A stretch of 64,000 bases of DNA from Arenicola marina (GCA_964019135.1 OZ025255.1:22297708-22361707); one strand, 5' to 3'. Counted from the first letter of the stretch, positions 11,780 through 23,516 are shown. Notes: a model not told the origin generated them from the sequence alone. Program-made: numbers and translations.

Positions 11780-13265
11780 CAGCCGTTTGTGTGTTATGAG
11801 TCTCAATGTTTCCTCTTTAACGAGTATAACCGTTAACGCCGTATTTGGTAATAACCCAAGGCACAGATGGTGGTGACTGCGCAAGCTGTTGACGGCTGTT
11901 TTCAAGTCGTCCTCTCTACGCTCCTCCGCCACGCGCGGCCCAGATACACCAAAATGATGAAACCCTTTCTTTCCTAACATGTAGAGGTGTTCATTTTAGC
12001 CTGACGCACTTTTTTCGCAGGTCAAAATCGACAATATATTTTATAGCTTATGATCATGTTTTGAAGGAGATGTACAATAATCATGCACTAAAATACGGAC
12101 TATTTGTCTAGCATGCAACGTGCTCGCTGCAACAGAATACAAACTTACATTGAACTGTTCTAGAAGGAAAGGACATTTTCGTTCGCATGGGCTAATGGCA
12201 ATAAGACTGAGAGGCAAAGAATGTAATAACAACATAGAACAGTTATAAATGGCTTAAGGACTACCACGCGACAAGATTGTGCTTACGATACAACTCTCCA
12301 AGCATAAACTTACCTTTTGGCCGAGGACTATCTGTCAGAGCAGAAGGTAACAGTGTATTCTTTATATTGATAAGTGTCATAATTTATAATAATTGCTGGC
12401 CATTGCACCCCCATATATCGTATAAATCCTGCCATTTAAATATAGCCGCACACCACATAGATCTAAATACTCATCTATATCAAATGTCAAGTAAATGTCA
12501 TGTCATCAAATGCATATTATGTGCAGGAATTATTAGCTTCCCAGGTATAGACAGTTTAGGATGAGCTTCAAATTAAACAGCCCTGGCCATTAAGACAACC
12601 ATAGCACTCCCATAGGTCAGTGGGGATATGATCTGCGTAGTACTCATGTATACCGTTTGGAGCGACATAGGAACATTAGCAACAAAGACGAGAACTGACA
12701 ATTCGGATTGTAGAAATACGGAAAAGCAGATGACAACATTCTCTGCTGACCCATCTTTGAGTGGATGGATGACAGTGTTAACAACAGAGCGCCAGGACCA
12801 AGCCACCATTCCCGGTAGTGTCATGTTTTTTAGTACAAAATTCTCCATTTCACAGCCAAAACAGTTCCGTCTCATGTCCAACAGCATCATTGTATGAAGA
12901 TTTAACTGACGCCGCTCCTTCCGTGTTCAAGAGTGTGCCGTTGCCATCACGGAAAGGACACATCATCATAACGCCCCCAGTTCAGTCAACGTACAGGTCT
13001 GTCATAAGGGTCCCATGGACACCAACACCATGTCTCATCTATATCGTCACGAAACATTTAGATAATTGCTTTTTGTAATGGATGGTGCCAAACTATGCTG
13101 TCACAATAAGTGTTACTGCAATCAAGTTCGCACTTCCCACCAATGTGAAAGGCCCCGAAGGTTATACACCAACAATACTGCACCCTATTTTAAGGTTCGA
13201 AAGACAAATTTATATGTTTAGTAATCAGTCTATATTTGATATATCAAAATATCGTATTATACAAA
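11780..13265. other. Non-coding stretch downstream of the C2 exons
   Basis: This should be intron, or 3' flank, beyond the last visible MCTP exon. No further C2-like exon was found on the minus strand. A cysteine-containing minus-strand frame at 12573-12900 is discussed among rejected items. Confidence 0.45.
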
Positions 13266-13270
13266 TTGCA

Positions 13271-13307
13271 CAGTATTGTATATTGTATAATACAATATAC
13301 AATACTG
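13271..13307. repeat. Perfect 17-bp hairpin, 3-base loop
   Basis: CAGTATTGTATATTGTA (13271-13287), loop taa, then its exact reverse complement (13291-13307). Similarity extends a few bases outward (tgcacag / ctgcac). It is AT-rich, so it may be a small palindromic element or slipped replication product. It sits 180 bp downstream of the last visible C2 exon. Confidence 0.75.
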
Positions 13308-13486
13308 CACACCGTGGGTAACCAGCGTCACAAATCATGTGTCATGGTAACTTTAGAATGCAGAAAAGGATGCAAAACGAGAGCGGTGATTTAAGAGAAC
13401 CTCGATATGATAAGGAGATGTTGTGACTGATGGACTATAGTACACCCCAGCCCCAGCCCCAGCACCTGGAGTCACGTGGTCCTTAC

Positions 13487-13607
13487 CTGTTCCTTCTCCT
13501 CCAGTGACTTGGGCACCAGGGTACACGAGACGACCAGGTGACCCATGCTCTCTGGCTTCCCCTTCTTCTTCTCCTTTTCACTGAGATCGAGCTTCAGTTC
13601 TGTAGGC
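13487..13607 (-). CDS. MCTP exon: end of first C2 domain
   Basis: This 121-base exon completes the C2 fold with the final strands, including PTELKLDLSEKEKKKGKPES and then MGHLVVSCTLVPKSLEEKEQ. The pattern 'PTEvkLdL ... mGhlvvscTLvPk' is the usual end of the first C2 domain in MCTP1/MCTP2 proteins. The acceptor is ...GTGACAG|GCC, which supplies the last base of a split Val codon. The donor is GAACAG|GTAAGG. It enters in phase 2 and leaves in phase 0, in agreement with the exon before it. A lysine-rich loop (SEKEKKKGKPE) sits where the family varies in length. Later MCTP exons (second and third C2, transmembrane pair) are not seen to the left, so the gene probably runs off the window. Splice sites and frame are seen; the family is from recognition. 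Confidence 0.9.
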
Positions 13608-13946
13608 CTGTCACACGAGACGCCACGAGACGCCACGAGAGCGAGAGAGAGAGACGGCATATTATTACACATGCGTGATCACAACCTGGTTTTGATAATT
13701 AGACATCCGCCAACAAGTATCAGCCCAAGGTCAAAGGGGGTTGACACATAGTTACATAGTTGTTTTGTTGACCAGGGTTTAATTTAAAGTGTTATGTAAA
13801 TCGTGACATAGATCTGTATATCAGCACATGTAGTAGAGCCATGTCTGCGGGGCATCCCCTTACTCTGCTAGTATAGTAACCGGCCATATTCATTTTCGCT
13901 GGGGTCTATCTCCCCCCCCCCCCCCCGCCGGTCATGAGATACTCAC

Positions 13947-14169
13947 ACATCGGGCTCCAGGCCGCTAGGGTCTATCTCGGCGCCTCCCATGGGGTCATCG
14001 TTGAGACCCCTGTCGTAGTCATAGACACGGACCTCGACCGGCTTGAACGGGTCCTCGATGGGCAGCGAGAACTTCTCCTCCCACTTGGGGTTCAGGTTCT
14101 TGTACACTATGCGACTCTTGTAGTGCTGTTTACCTCCAATCTTGAACTTCACATACGGGTCACTGGTCC
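13947..14169 (-). CDS. MCTP exon: core of first C2 domain
   Basis: This 223-base exon translates to a clear C2 core: GTSDPYVKFKIGGKQHYKSR, then IVYKNLNPKWEEKFSLPIED, and VEVRVYDYDRGLNDDPMGG. The SDPYVKF motif and the aspartates of VYDYDRGLNDD are the calcium-binding loop residues of type MCTP C2 domains. NLNPxWEE is the family's strand 4 signature. The acceptor is GCTATTTCAG|GGACC and the donor is GATGT|GTGAGT. The phases (1 in, 2 out) join without a break to 16374-16266 and 13607-13487. MCTPs are ER-anchored proteins with calcium-binding C2 domains; the calcium role here is inferred from retained acidic residues. The end of the exon reads DDPMGGAEIDPSGLEPD, slightly unlike the commoner DDFMGSAFLDLxxLEL. 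Confidence 0.95.
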
Positions 14170-14225
14170 CTGAAATAGCGGAGCGCCAAAGAGAGGTTAC
14201 GTCATGGTGGTGATAGAATTCATGG

Positions 14226-14340
14226 TCAAACAGGACATGGAAAACAGGACATGGAAAACCGGACATGGAAAACAGGACATTTCTAAACAGGACATTGCCA
14301 AACAAGACATGGAAAACATGACAGGGAAAACAGTACAGGG
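14226..14340. repeat. Minisatellite, about 14-bp unit
   Basis: About eight imperfect copies of 'acaggacatggaaa' (variants ccggacatgg, aagacatgg, acatgacagg). It starts about 55 bases upstream, in gene direction, of the exon acceptor at 14170, so it lies in the intron before the C2 core exon. Confidence 0.75.
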
Positions 14341-15525
14341 CATTGGTAACACCTAGTTGTTAGAACAAATATAAAGATTGGCAACATATGGCAAAAAAAT
14401 AAAGACCTGATTTTGTTGTTTTTTAATGCCTGGCTTGGGCATCATGACCACAGACATCCTAATATACTGTGCTGTCATCAGCTGTCTAGTCTGGGTGCAT
14501 CTTGCATGTTAGACCCCACCGAAGGTATTAACGTAGTACTTAAATGGTGGGCGTGAGCAATACATGAGGTATGCTGCAACAATGACTTAACAAGAAGAAC
14601 GAACCTAATCTGTTCGCAATTTTCACCACGAAGCCAAACGAAACCAATCAAACCATTTAGTCACCCTTGGGATTTGCTAGACTTTTAAAGACCGATTCTA
14701 ATAATTTCGAAATTTCGAGTTTATTTATATTGTCAGTTTTCCTTCATTAAGATACCCAGCCAGAATGACAAGGCAAGACCGGCGCCGGCGCCATGGTCGC
14801 CGAATGAAGCTGGCTGGTGGAACAGATGAACTCACCATCATGGCTACCACCATCCCACATAAAGGAACTAAGACCCTGGGGTACCGAGGCGATATTACAT
14901 GTATACGCATAATGTATAGGTTGTGCAGAATGTATTAAAATATATAAAACACCAAGTTGCAATTGTTTTGTTAATAATAATAAAATCCATCTCCGGGTGA
15001 CCTTTACAGATGGCTTTACATTCCGTATTACACAGGAGGTGTTGGTCGTGCTAAGACGCCGATGTCGGACGTAAGCTGCTTAGCAACACTGATTTCGGTG
15101 ATTAGGCAAAGTAGGTTCGTCCGCGAGAATCTCCAGCTTGGACTCTGCTGCACGCAAGGCGATGCGTACGGCAAGCCATTTGTGTCCTATTACTTTGAAA
15201 GCTAACATTTTAAACTGTATTTATGACTTGAGCGCTAGATATAGTCACCAGGGTTTCACCTCAAGAAACAGAGTGAGAAAGCTAGTTTCTCCTCTAAAAA
15301 CTACGTTCTTTCGGCGCAAAAAGTTACTACCTTCCAGTCAGAGTTTTTGGACTAGCCGGTGGCCGTGGTGATAGCGGGGGGGTGGGGCGGGGTGGGGGAC
15401 ACCTAAAACCGACAACGATCGTACTATGGAGTGCGTACCCAGCTCGCCACTAGGGGGCGCCCCGCACCGGCAGCGCGGTCGAGCGGCTCTCCCAAAGGAG
15501 CCATAAACTGATTGAGCACGTCATT
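14341..15525. other. Intronic stretch, nothing recognised
   Basis: This lies between the first two C2 exons of MCTP on the minus strand. It is AT-rich near 14340-14960 and shows no element ends or coding potential. Confidence 0.5.
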
Positions 15526-15529
15526 GTGG

Positions 15530-15735
15530 CGGGCTAGCACACAATGGCTGGGCTAGTACCCACTGGCTGGGTTAGCTAGCACCCAGTGGCTGAGCTAGCA
15601 CCCAGTGGCTGAGCTAGCTAGCACCAAGTGGCTGGGCTAGCTAGCACCCAGTGGTTGGGTAGAACCCAGTGGCTGAGCTAGCTAGCACCAAGTGACTGGG
15701 CTAGCTAGCACCCAGTGGCTGGGCTACCACCCAGC
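15530..15735. repeat. Minisatellite, about 22-30-bp unit with GCTAGC
   Basis: Repeats of 'gctagctagcacccagtggc' and 'tgggctagctagcaccaagt' occur about eight times. GCTAGC and CTAG are palindromic. Units vary by deletion of one 'gctagcta' half, so the ladder is irregular. It is intronic within MCTP. Confidence 0.8.
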
Positions 15736-15989
15736 TCTCCATGTCAGAGTCGGTAAAGACCCTACCAAGCCAAAGTTTTAAAACATGCTTGCAAAACGAG
15801 AGCAGAATGTGCTGGGTATCGCTTCTGTACGATCCACAGTGGTTGTGGGTCAATGTTGTCGGATACGGGACGACTGGTAAGAGAGAACTCGGAATACAGA
15901 CTTGAGATATACGAGAGACCGGTTTGCAGAGGGAGAACCACTCCGGGGCGAACCATATTGTCACAGCCAGAATGACATGTTCAGCATTA

Positions 15990-16064
15990 CGACATGTCCT
16001 TGTCGGGTAGCAGGATGTAATTGTTTGCTGTATGTCGGGTAGCAGGATGTAATTTTTTGCTGTA
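15990..16064. repeat. Tandem duplication, about 32 bp, two copies
   Basis: 'tgtcgggtagcaggatgtaa' followed by 'ttgtttgctgta' occurs at about 16000 and is repeated at about 16032 with 'tttttt' in place of 'ttgttt'. It lies about 200 bases downstream of the donor at 16265. Confidence 0.75.
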
Positions 16065-16265
16065 TTTAACGATAATACGCATGTTATGCACCAAAGAAGA
16101 ACAATTATCAAACAGGGATTGTGAAGGAAGGTGCATGACGGACGATTAGTCTATCGGCAATCTTGAAAAAACGATAACAGAGTTTAAGAGTGATTTACTA
16201 GCGGAATATATTGTTTGAAGTGTCGCGATCATTGAACACGGGTAAAGTCGCCATGTTGTACTTAC

Positions 16266-16374
16266 CACAACTGTCTCTGACCACCAAGTCTTTCCCCTCC
16301 CGTAGCACCACGTCAAGAATGAAAAAGGGGTGAGACTTCAAGTTTCTTTGTCTTTGTCGAAGCACGCCAGCCTC
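16266..16374 (-). CDS. MCTP exon: start of first C2 domain
   Basis: This 109-base exon encodes 36 residues plus one base: EAGVLRQRQRNLKSHPFFIL, then DVVLREGKDLVVRDSC. The phrase 'FFILDVVLREGKDLVVRD' is the first strand and calcium-loop 1 of the MCTP first C2 domain (human MCTP2 has the similar 'LLTIHLKEGRNLVVRDRCG'). The loop-1 aspartate is residue 34 of the exon. The acceptor is excellent (TATTTCTTTTTGCAG|GAG) and is in phase 0. The donor is TGTG|GTAAGT, in phase 1. This acceptor is the point where the alternative N-terminal exons at 46.6, 43.6 and perhaps 41.4 kb would join, since all end in phase 0. The intron to the nearest of them is about 25 kb and is filled with minisatellites. Exon boundaries are seen; joining to the N-terminal modules is inferred from phase and family order. 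Confidence 0.93.
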
Positions 16375-17555
16375 CTGCAAAAAGAAATACAAGTCAGGGT
16401 CAACATCAGCGACACCTCGCGGGCGAGAGTGGAGCGTGGTGATCAAACATTGACATAAAGGATGGCAATATCCGGCCGCAGTAAGCAACTCGCCGGCCAA
16501 CATCATTTGCGAATCACGGCCTTTCCGTAACTTCGGGGCACACACGAAGCAGAACATCCGTTTGGAAGCGAATGAGCGATAAAATAGGAAATTATGTCAT
16601 AATTTACGACTACTCAAAGGATCAAGGGCAACGAATGTTGTGATCTATGCAGGGGACTGGCACAAACAGGTTAATGGCTTCACAAAGTGTAACGTAGCGT
16701 GCCAGAGCCACTTATTACATGGGCGAACATTACTGGGAGAGAAATTCACCTCCCGAGCTACATATTATGGTTTGCGCCACCCGATGAGTTCTTCCCCGCA
16801 GCCCCATATATCCCTTATCAATCAAATCCGCCCCCGGTGTCCAGCGGGGTTTCTATTGAAGATCCCGGATGCGGCAAACCACGTGACACGCGGAAACCGT
16901 TTGATGGAGATAAATGTGCTTTATACTCCACAATCGCTGAGCAGACGACTTCCGTGACGTTATAAAATGTCAAATATCGACATGACCTTGACCATGTCAG
17001 GTCACATGATGACCTATGGGATGGCCCTATAACGAGACAACACTTGAAGTCGTCCTCGATGCTCACCTAGATATCGCTTTGTAGGGGTTTGAACCACCAA
17101 GAGCTGTCACATAAGATGCCATAACACATGATTTATTGTCGCAATATCCACATAGATTAAAGCTAGATGATAGAGCGCGATCGCCTTTATTCTGGTTTGG
17201 GCAATATTGTGTAGGATTCTACTCAATTGCTGGATGACATAGGTTCTATATGATCTTTATGTAAAGAGAGTTTTAGTATAAACTGAACTACAGTTATGAC
17301 AGTTATCATGAACGGTATCCAGCATGGGATAAGCGTTATAACCGGTTCTTGAACCCAGGGCATGAAAAAAAACAAGAATGAACGTTCAAGACGGTCGTTT
17401 ATTATGTTTAGGTGAACCATTGTTGTAGCACAGCTCACGTATTATTACTCAGGCCTACCATTAACTACAATAATGAAATTCGTGGGCTTTAACAAGCTGG
17501 CCGTTTTGAACATACGCAAAATGTATAGATCAATACATAGGTGACCGCCTCGTGT
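16375..17555. other. Intronic stretch
   Basis: Nothing coding was recognised. A box-B-like 'gtaggggtttgaaccaccaa' near 17080-17100 may be a SINE scrap. Confidence 0.45.
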
Positions 17556-17559
17556 TTGT

Positions 17560-17738
17560 TGCCATCAATAGAAGAGAAATGTAGGTGCTGAGGCGGCTTT
17601 TGTGCACAAGAAACCTCCTGGAGCAATGCAACATCAAAGATGGCTGAAACATCCCCCCACATTCGGGTGCTAAGGCGCGAACCTATGACCTGTCTGCAGC
17701 TCACACGGCTTACCAACTAAGCCAGCGAGGCTCCCGCC
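17560..17738 (-). mobile_element. tRNA-derived SINE (family B-like)
   Basis: In reverse complement it starts GGGAGCCTCGCTGGCTTAGT (box A region GGCTTAGTTGG). It has box B AGGTTCGCGCC and runs into the tail 'tgtgcacaaaagccgcctca' with 'caccta' near 17580. Order and tail match the family B copies at 25.4 and 59.9 kb, with moderate divergence. Confidence 0.75.
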
Positions 17739-17739
17739 A

Positions 17740-18525
17740 CCAGTATCACCAGGGGCGCGGGAGAGGGCCTATCACTTAACCTCACAGCCAGCCTATGGCA
17801 CGGCTTTGCAGCCAGGCTGCCGGAGAAGGAATTCTCCTCACGCCGTAGCGGCCCCTCCCCGGGGGTAGTGATGGGGCTAAGGAGCCTCTCGAACGGATGT
17901 GTGCAGCTACCCTAACCCCCCTCCCTCCCATCCCACCCTTCTTCCTCTGCTCCCTCCCCCACTCCTCCCTCCCCACCCCCCACCCCGCCACATCATCCAA
18001 TTATTGCCCGCCTTCAGTCTCAAGTTGCGTCTCTCCTTGGTATTTCATTTCTAATTCCCTTTCCAAACAACAGGTCGTTGGAGCGTTAACGTCATTATTA
18101 AGGTTTGTGATTCACTACTGTCGCCAGGCGCAAAGTTGATTACGTGTCACCAATAATCAGGTAATGCGTTTTTGTCTATAGACTGAGGTATTGCCTCAGT
18201 ATGTCTAGCCGTGCCATATGGCCTAAGTGATGGAAGAATAATTGAGTCACCCACTTTACATATAGGTACTTTTTACAACGTGAAAACTATTTTATGCGGT
18301 GTAATTCTCGTCCCTGTCTATTCAGGCGCCGCTCATCAACGTAGGTTCAAGGCGGATTGTATCGCTTTTCAGCATATTGCTCTCACAGCTTCGCGTAACA
18401 GTAAATAACAAAACATTGCTTCTGCTATTTGCTACAATTTTTGCTATTTAATTATTTGCGTCATAGCAGAATTTTATCAATGTATAACAAAGGAACGATG
18501 ACGTACTCTATATCTACATATTTAA
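17740..18525. other. Intronic stretch with C-rich segment
   Basis: Positions 17915-17995 are C/T-rich ('ccctccctcccatcccaccc'), producing frames on both strands that look like by-products. No gene was recognised. Confidence 0.5.
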
Positions 18526-18529
18526 GTCG

Positions 18530-18692
18530 GTTGGTTGTATATTTAGGACGCTTTAACCACTCTTGGTCAATGGGGGAAGGACGAGAGAGTGGAGCCATGT
18601 CCCCGGGGGTAAGACCCTACTCTTTACGAAGATGGACATCGGATCTTTATTCTGCGACCACGCAGACATGGTCACAGCGGGGCTCGAACCCC
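18530..18692 (-). mobile_element. SINE family A, head missing
   Basis: Tail 'ggttggttgtatatttagga' and body ('gtggagccatgtccccgggg', 'ctttacgaag') match 9927-10173, ending at box B 'cggggctcgaacc'. The tRNA head beyond box B is absent, so the copy is 5'-truncated, as is usual for LINE-driven insertion. Confidence 0.82.
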
Positions 18693-18904
18693 AGAAATTA
18701 GTTCTTATTGCTAGAACTATCATAACAATTGGCAACTCCATCATACAGGCTGGACCTAATTGGTCAACACAGTCATATAGGCTGGACCTATTGCAGCCTG
18801 GGGAACACCTTGTGACGACATGGGACACAGTCACGTGATGAAGCGGCGTTCGAACAGCGTCGCTTAATTCACAAAGCTTGTTTCCCCTCAAATATCGACA
18901 CGTT

Positions 18905-19003
18905 AAAGGGAACGCGAGGCGGAGCGGGGCGCGGCGGGGCGGGGCGGGGCGGGGCGGGGCGCGGCGGGGCGGGGCGGGGCCGGGCAGGGTGGAGCGGGGC
19001 GGT
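18905..19003. repeat. GC-rich short tandem repeat (GGGGC)n
   Basis: A run of GGGGC/GCGGGGC units covers about 100 bases just before the N gap. High GC and G-tract density explain likely sequencing failure beside it and give G-quadruplex potential on the plus strand. Confidence 0.9.
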
Positions 19004-19106
19004 TAGTATGTGTCAGTGCGTATGTGAGCGGGGGCTGGGGTGGAGGGCAAGACGAGGGTGGACGGACATTGGACTAATAATCTGCGACATGTCACGGAAG
19101 GAGACA

Positions 19107-19306
19107 NNNNNNNNNNNNNNNNNNNNNNNNNNNNNNNNNNNNNNNNNNNNNNNNNNNNNNNNNNNNNNNNNNNNNNNNNNNNNNNNNNNNNNNNNNNNNN
19201 NNNNNNNNNNNNNNNNNNNNNNNNNNNNNNNNNNNNNNNNNNNNNNNNNNNNNNNNNNNNNNNNNNNNNNNNNNNNNNNNNNNNNNNNNNNNNNNNNNNN
19301 NNNNNN
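19107..19306. other. Assembly gap of exactly 200 N
   Basis: Two hundred consecutive N characters. The round number suggests a placeholder of unknown true length. Frames translated across it are meaningless. Confidence 0.99.
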
Positions 19307-19576
19307 ATGTGTATGGCGAGAGTGAGATTGAACAATGTTCCATAATCCAAGACGAGAGAAAGAAGCAAGCGAAATATATGTCGGTCCCCTGCATCCGTGA
19401 GACGTTGCAGGAGGAGCTTCCTGGTCTCTGATGCTGGACACATACATAGCTGCGGAGGGCGAGCAGTCCCTTCAGTCCCTACAGCGTCCAAAACACGATA
19501 CGAAGGCTCGGTACCCTACTACCAGGCGGTACAAACATCCCCACCCTCCCTCTTCGATCACCCACCCACCTACATG

Positions 19577-19760
19577 GGTTGGTTGGTTGTAGATTCAGGA
19601 CGCTTAAACCACTCTAGGTCATATCGCGTCAATGGGAGAAGGAAGGGAGAGTTGGGCCATGTCCCCCGGGGTGTAACCCCCGAATCTTTGCGAAGAAGGA
19701 CAGCCATGGCCACAGCGGGGCTCATACCATCGATCCACGTGCCGTTAGGCTCTCAAGGAG
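19577..19760 (-). mobile_element. SINE family A, internally deleted and truncated
   Basis: Tail 'ggttggttggttgtagattc' and body ('catatcgcgtcaatgggaga') match family A. The segment between 'gaagaaggaca' and 'gccatggccac' lacks about 20 bases present in other copies, and the head stops at 'gttaggctctca'. Confidence 0.82.
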
Positions 19761-20131
19761 GCCCCACCTACATGTGCTCATGTTTTACGCAGAATGATCT
19801 TGTCACGCAATCCTCATGAGGATTACGGTTTGCTCCTGGCCAGGGGTTACGTATCGCCAGAGGTCAGCAGCGACCTCGTGCTAAGTAGAGGGCACTCTCG
19901 TGACCAAATCAAGATCACATGAAACTTCTGGGGACGGGCCAATTAAAAAGCCACTCACACCAACCATGGCAACCATGACAACGGGTCTGGGGGCGGGTAC
20001 CTGTCGTCGAGGACAAGGATCCGTGACAAGTACACACAAGGCTCACGCCGCATGGAAATGTTTGCTGGATCCCTCGGGCTTAATTACTACTGTCTGACTA
20101 ATTCAACTTAAAAAGTAATTGGGTGATGGAT

Positions 20132-20286
20132 GATTTGGTGGTTTTGGCCACCTTTGTGTACGCATGGGCTTAACCGGGCCAAGGAACGGACGAAACTGCC
20201 CCAGCCACAGGTGGGGTTAGAACCCCTGACCGATTGGTCTGCAGCCATGCCAGCTACCACTTGAACGGGTGGTTCCCCTGAGGGTA
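20132..20286 (-). mobile_element. tRNA-derived SINE (family B-like), diverged
   Basis: Plus-strand order is tail ('ggttttggccacctttgtgt'), linker ('gggccaaggaacggacgaaa'), box-B-like 'ggggttagaacccctgacc' and head. It matches 25408-25594 with many substitutions. Confidence 0.75.
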
Positions 20287-20514
20287 ATTGGAACATCTAC
20301 TTTGTAACAAGACAGCTTAACAAACAAGTCCGGTTAGAATGATAACATATGTCATTTGCATGTTGAACGCCAAAGACAAACCACAACGGTAATGATAAAA
20401 CGGGCAGTTGGCCGTCAATTCCGGCAAATGTCTGTGCGTCTGAAAGCTGAGCATGAGCTGTTAAAATGGCTGCACTGCCACCCGTCGCCGTCGGCGTGGT
20501 CATTTTTGCTGTCA

Positions 20515-20605
20515 CTGTGTCAAACACACACCGTCACTGTGTCAGACACACACACCGTCACTGTGTCAGACACACACACAGTCACTGCGTCAATGCCAGT
20601 GACAG
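20515..20605. repeat. Minisatellite, about 23-bp unit, 4 copies
   Basis: 'cgtcactgtgtcagacacac' with a short 'aca' extension repeats four times. The unit includes GTGTC...GACAC, so each copy can form a small hairpin. Confidence 0.85.
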
Positions 20606-20639
20606 TTGACCCTAGCAATTTTACTGTCACCTAATTTTA

Positions 20640-22720
20640 TTTTTAGGCTAGCCTAGCCGCATGACAAGAATTTTCAATTTCAGGCTGACCAGGCTTGGAT
20701 CCAGGGATGTGGTGGGGTGGGGGGGGGGATCATCCACTTCCCTGTGAATAAAGTCATCAAGGCAAATTTACTTTAGGTCACCATCACCGGTACCTGCACA
20801 ATCACAAACATTAACAAAAATTCAATGAAAGATATTTTACAAGAAAACTAAAATCAAGCTTATAAGAGAAATTAAAAGTATTTGCCAAAAAAAGACTGGC
20901 AGAGTAAAATTGCTCAAGTGTTACTGTTAGCCTAAAGTTGTTTATTTTGTGCCTGTTTTTTTTATTTCCGTTCCCATGTGTAAATACCAATGAACGTTGC
21001 ATTTATATGAATACATATAATGACAGTTAATGGATGCTGATCACCTATAGTAAAATGATTGTCACAGACAGTTAGCATCGTTAGAGTAGTTGTCACATCC
21101 AGCTCAGCCAATTACCATGGTTTTAGTTCTTATTACTCCATCTAATTGGCTTCCAGCATATCATGTAAGTTGCAGAGGTGCTGATTTCATTTCAGGTTTG
21201 AAATTCTGAGATAAATTTTGATTTATCCACCTATGTGTAAATATGGCTATATTGTCAATTGCTTTATGAACTAGGACACTAGCATGACGTTGTCTTACCA
21301 GCTTAATTTACCATATAACTTGTTTCTTCAAAACCTTAAATTGCATGATGGGTGCATCATTTTATAATTTCCATGTTTCATATATATATTGGATCTGACT
21401 TTGTATCAAGATTGACAATCATTGTCTATATAATAGATTCAAATTGTTTAATTACCAATTGTTTGACACAAAAACACTGTTTAAAATTTTATCAAAGTGA
21501 CTATTTTAGCTGGACTCAAATTTGACACATATCTGGTAATCAGGGCCACATACCTATGTAGTTATATGGTGCTTTATGGAACATTCTAGTCTTGTCATAC
21601 TGTATCTATAAGACTCAATTTTGTGACTTTATTTGCAAAGTAATGCCCCAACTTATAGGGGTTATACATCTAACATGCAAAGGATATGTCATATCATAGA
21701 AAGATGTGAGATATCTATTCGCCATGAAAATACATTTTAACTTTCTCTTACTTTCAATGTTTCATCGTTTTAGTCTAATTTAGTCTAATTTGGTTCAAGT
21801 TGAATATTATCTTGATGGTTAAATTATGGGACATTATGATATAATGTAACCATTTAGCGAAAATACAGTAATAAATTAAATATTCTTCACATATGAAGTA
21901 TATCACACAATCTGCTATTGACCATGTGTAGTTTTTGCATGCCAGTTTGGTTTTATTAATGATCATAGGAGCATACGCAGTCTTTCATCACTTAACTATC
22001 ACTTCAATCTGTGTTGTTATTTGAATTGAACATACAGCTAGGCCTATATTTTCATTTGCTTTGACATGCAGTTCATGTATATCCACCTCCAGATTTCTGT
22101 CTGAGTAGCACTCTTGTTATGCATTGTGAATGGATATATTAACGATTATTTAGATCTAGATTAGCTGCACTAGAAATCTGCAACACTTCTTTTAATAGTA
22201 GAACTTCTTTCGATCCGAAAATAGTTGCGCTCGCCCTTTTTTACCTATATGACATATTAATGATTACGACCAGGGGGAAGCATTTCTTTTACGTCTATTC
22301 TGCTAAGTGGGTCTTCATGGTCCATTAGCTCTAGGAGTGTGTGACCACACAAACTGTTGGCGGACGTCCGATTTAACGCTTACGTCTCCACCTAACACGA
22401 AGACCAACTCATATTCATTATAGTTAATTTCATTTATTTCAGCAGGATGACTATGGAAAGGATTAAGATTATGGTGACAACGAGATTATTACTAATGTTA
22501 AACTAGTTTTAATCCGCTTGAAAAATATCCAAACTGTCCTTTTTTAAATTCCTTTCTCGGTATTTGTAGGCGTTTTATCGAACTAATGTGCGTCACTTTT
22601 GACAAAAAATTTGGTTTGCACTAGATGATCGCAGGTCTCCCGCCACGCGTGACGTCATTATAACCCAACCCGTGATGATGAGAAGGTATGAACCGACTGC
22701 AAAATGTCATGCAACCAGTG
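20640..22720. other. AT-rich, repeat-poor island, no gene recognised
   Basis: Base composition is visibly more AT-rich than the flanks, and no minisatellite or SINE is seen for about 2 kb. That is unusual in this window. Codon frames are short. A good acceptor-like site (TTTCATTTATTTCAG at about 22430 on the plus strand) precedes a short frame only. It could be conserved intronic sequence, an untranslated region, or an old insertion whose ends I cannot see. Confidence 0.4.
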
Positions 22721-23510
22721 ACAATAAATATTGCCTGGCAGCAGCCTATTTCCTCTCTATAATAACAGCCGGCCTGTCGCCCACTACGCTCGTGGTTTTA
22801 CATCACCCAGAGATTGTTTCTGATGTGTGGTAGTCTGGTCCAGATATGATATGGGAGAGCAGAGCCGGCTAATAACATCCGAGAGTGCAGTCAGCAGACA
22901 CGCGGAACCGGAACCGGAACCAGTATCCCACACCCACCTCCCCCATTATAATCCATATTTCATCAGCCAATGGAAGCTTAGCTTTCAAATGAATCCTACA
23001 AGGCGGTTCATTCGACCAATTAATAAGCTTGTGGCAGGAAGTAGACAAACGTCCCGCAATCCGTCCCCTCTGGGCACGATCGACGGTGTTCTTCGGGGGA
23101 TACACGACCTTGAAAACCGAGACGCAGGGTCCCAAGGTCGACTGCGTATTCCGAGGCACGATTGTTATGTCAAGGGATGCGCTATGGGTTGGGTGGGAAC
23201 CATGAGCAGTGGTACCCGGGGGTCTTGTTCCACAAACGAAGGCCACTTAACTGCTACCCAGCCGATGTCAGGCGAGGCAAGAGAGACAAAATCATACCCT
23301 GCATAAACCATTTTCCTCTGGCCCTTCGGGGGAAATGGAGAAGGGGGTGGAAGGGAGGGGAGGGGATTGGAGGGAATGGGAGGGGAGGGGAGGGCGCGGG
23401 GTATGCCACGCCGCCGTACACATTGTGATGCCAGCGACGCGGTAGCAGAGAGCGGTGCATGCCAATAGCCTTTTACTGGCACTGTTGGCCTCTTCTGAAT
23501 GACACAAACA
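22721..23510. other. Intronic stretch with G-rich segment
   Basis: Positions 23338-23400 are a run of GGGA/GGGG tracts ('gggaggggaggggattggag') with G-quadruplex potential. Overlapping frames on both strands (about 22830-23520) come from base composition and show no domain. Confidence 0.5.
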
Positions 23511-23516
23511 GAGACT

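Noticed and set aside
12573-12900. Minus-strand frames with cysteines, one reading YADHIPTDLWECYGCLNGQG, loosely like the IL-17 pattern (R.P..l.eA.C.C.gCl)
   Set aside because: The similarity is short, the preceding part lies in another frame, there is a stop soon after, and the usual CPW segment and flanking splice sites are missing. It could be a decayed fragment, but I cannot support it.
22416-22520. Plus-strand acceptor-like site followed by a short frame (QDDYGKD or RMTMERIKIM)
   Set aside because: A single acceptor match in AT-rich DNA, with no upstream partner exon and no recognised protein, is not enough.
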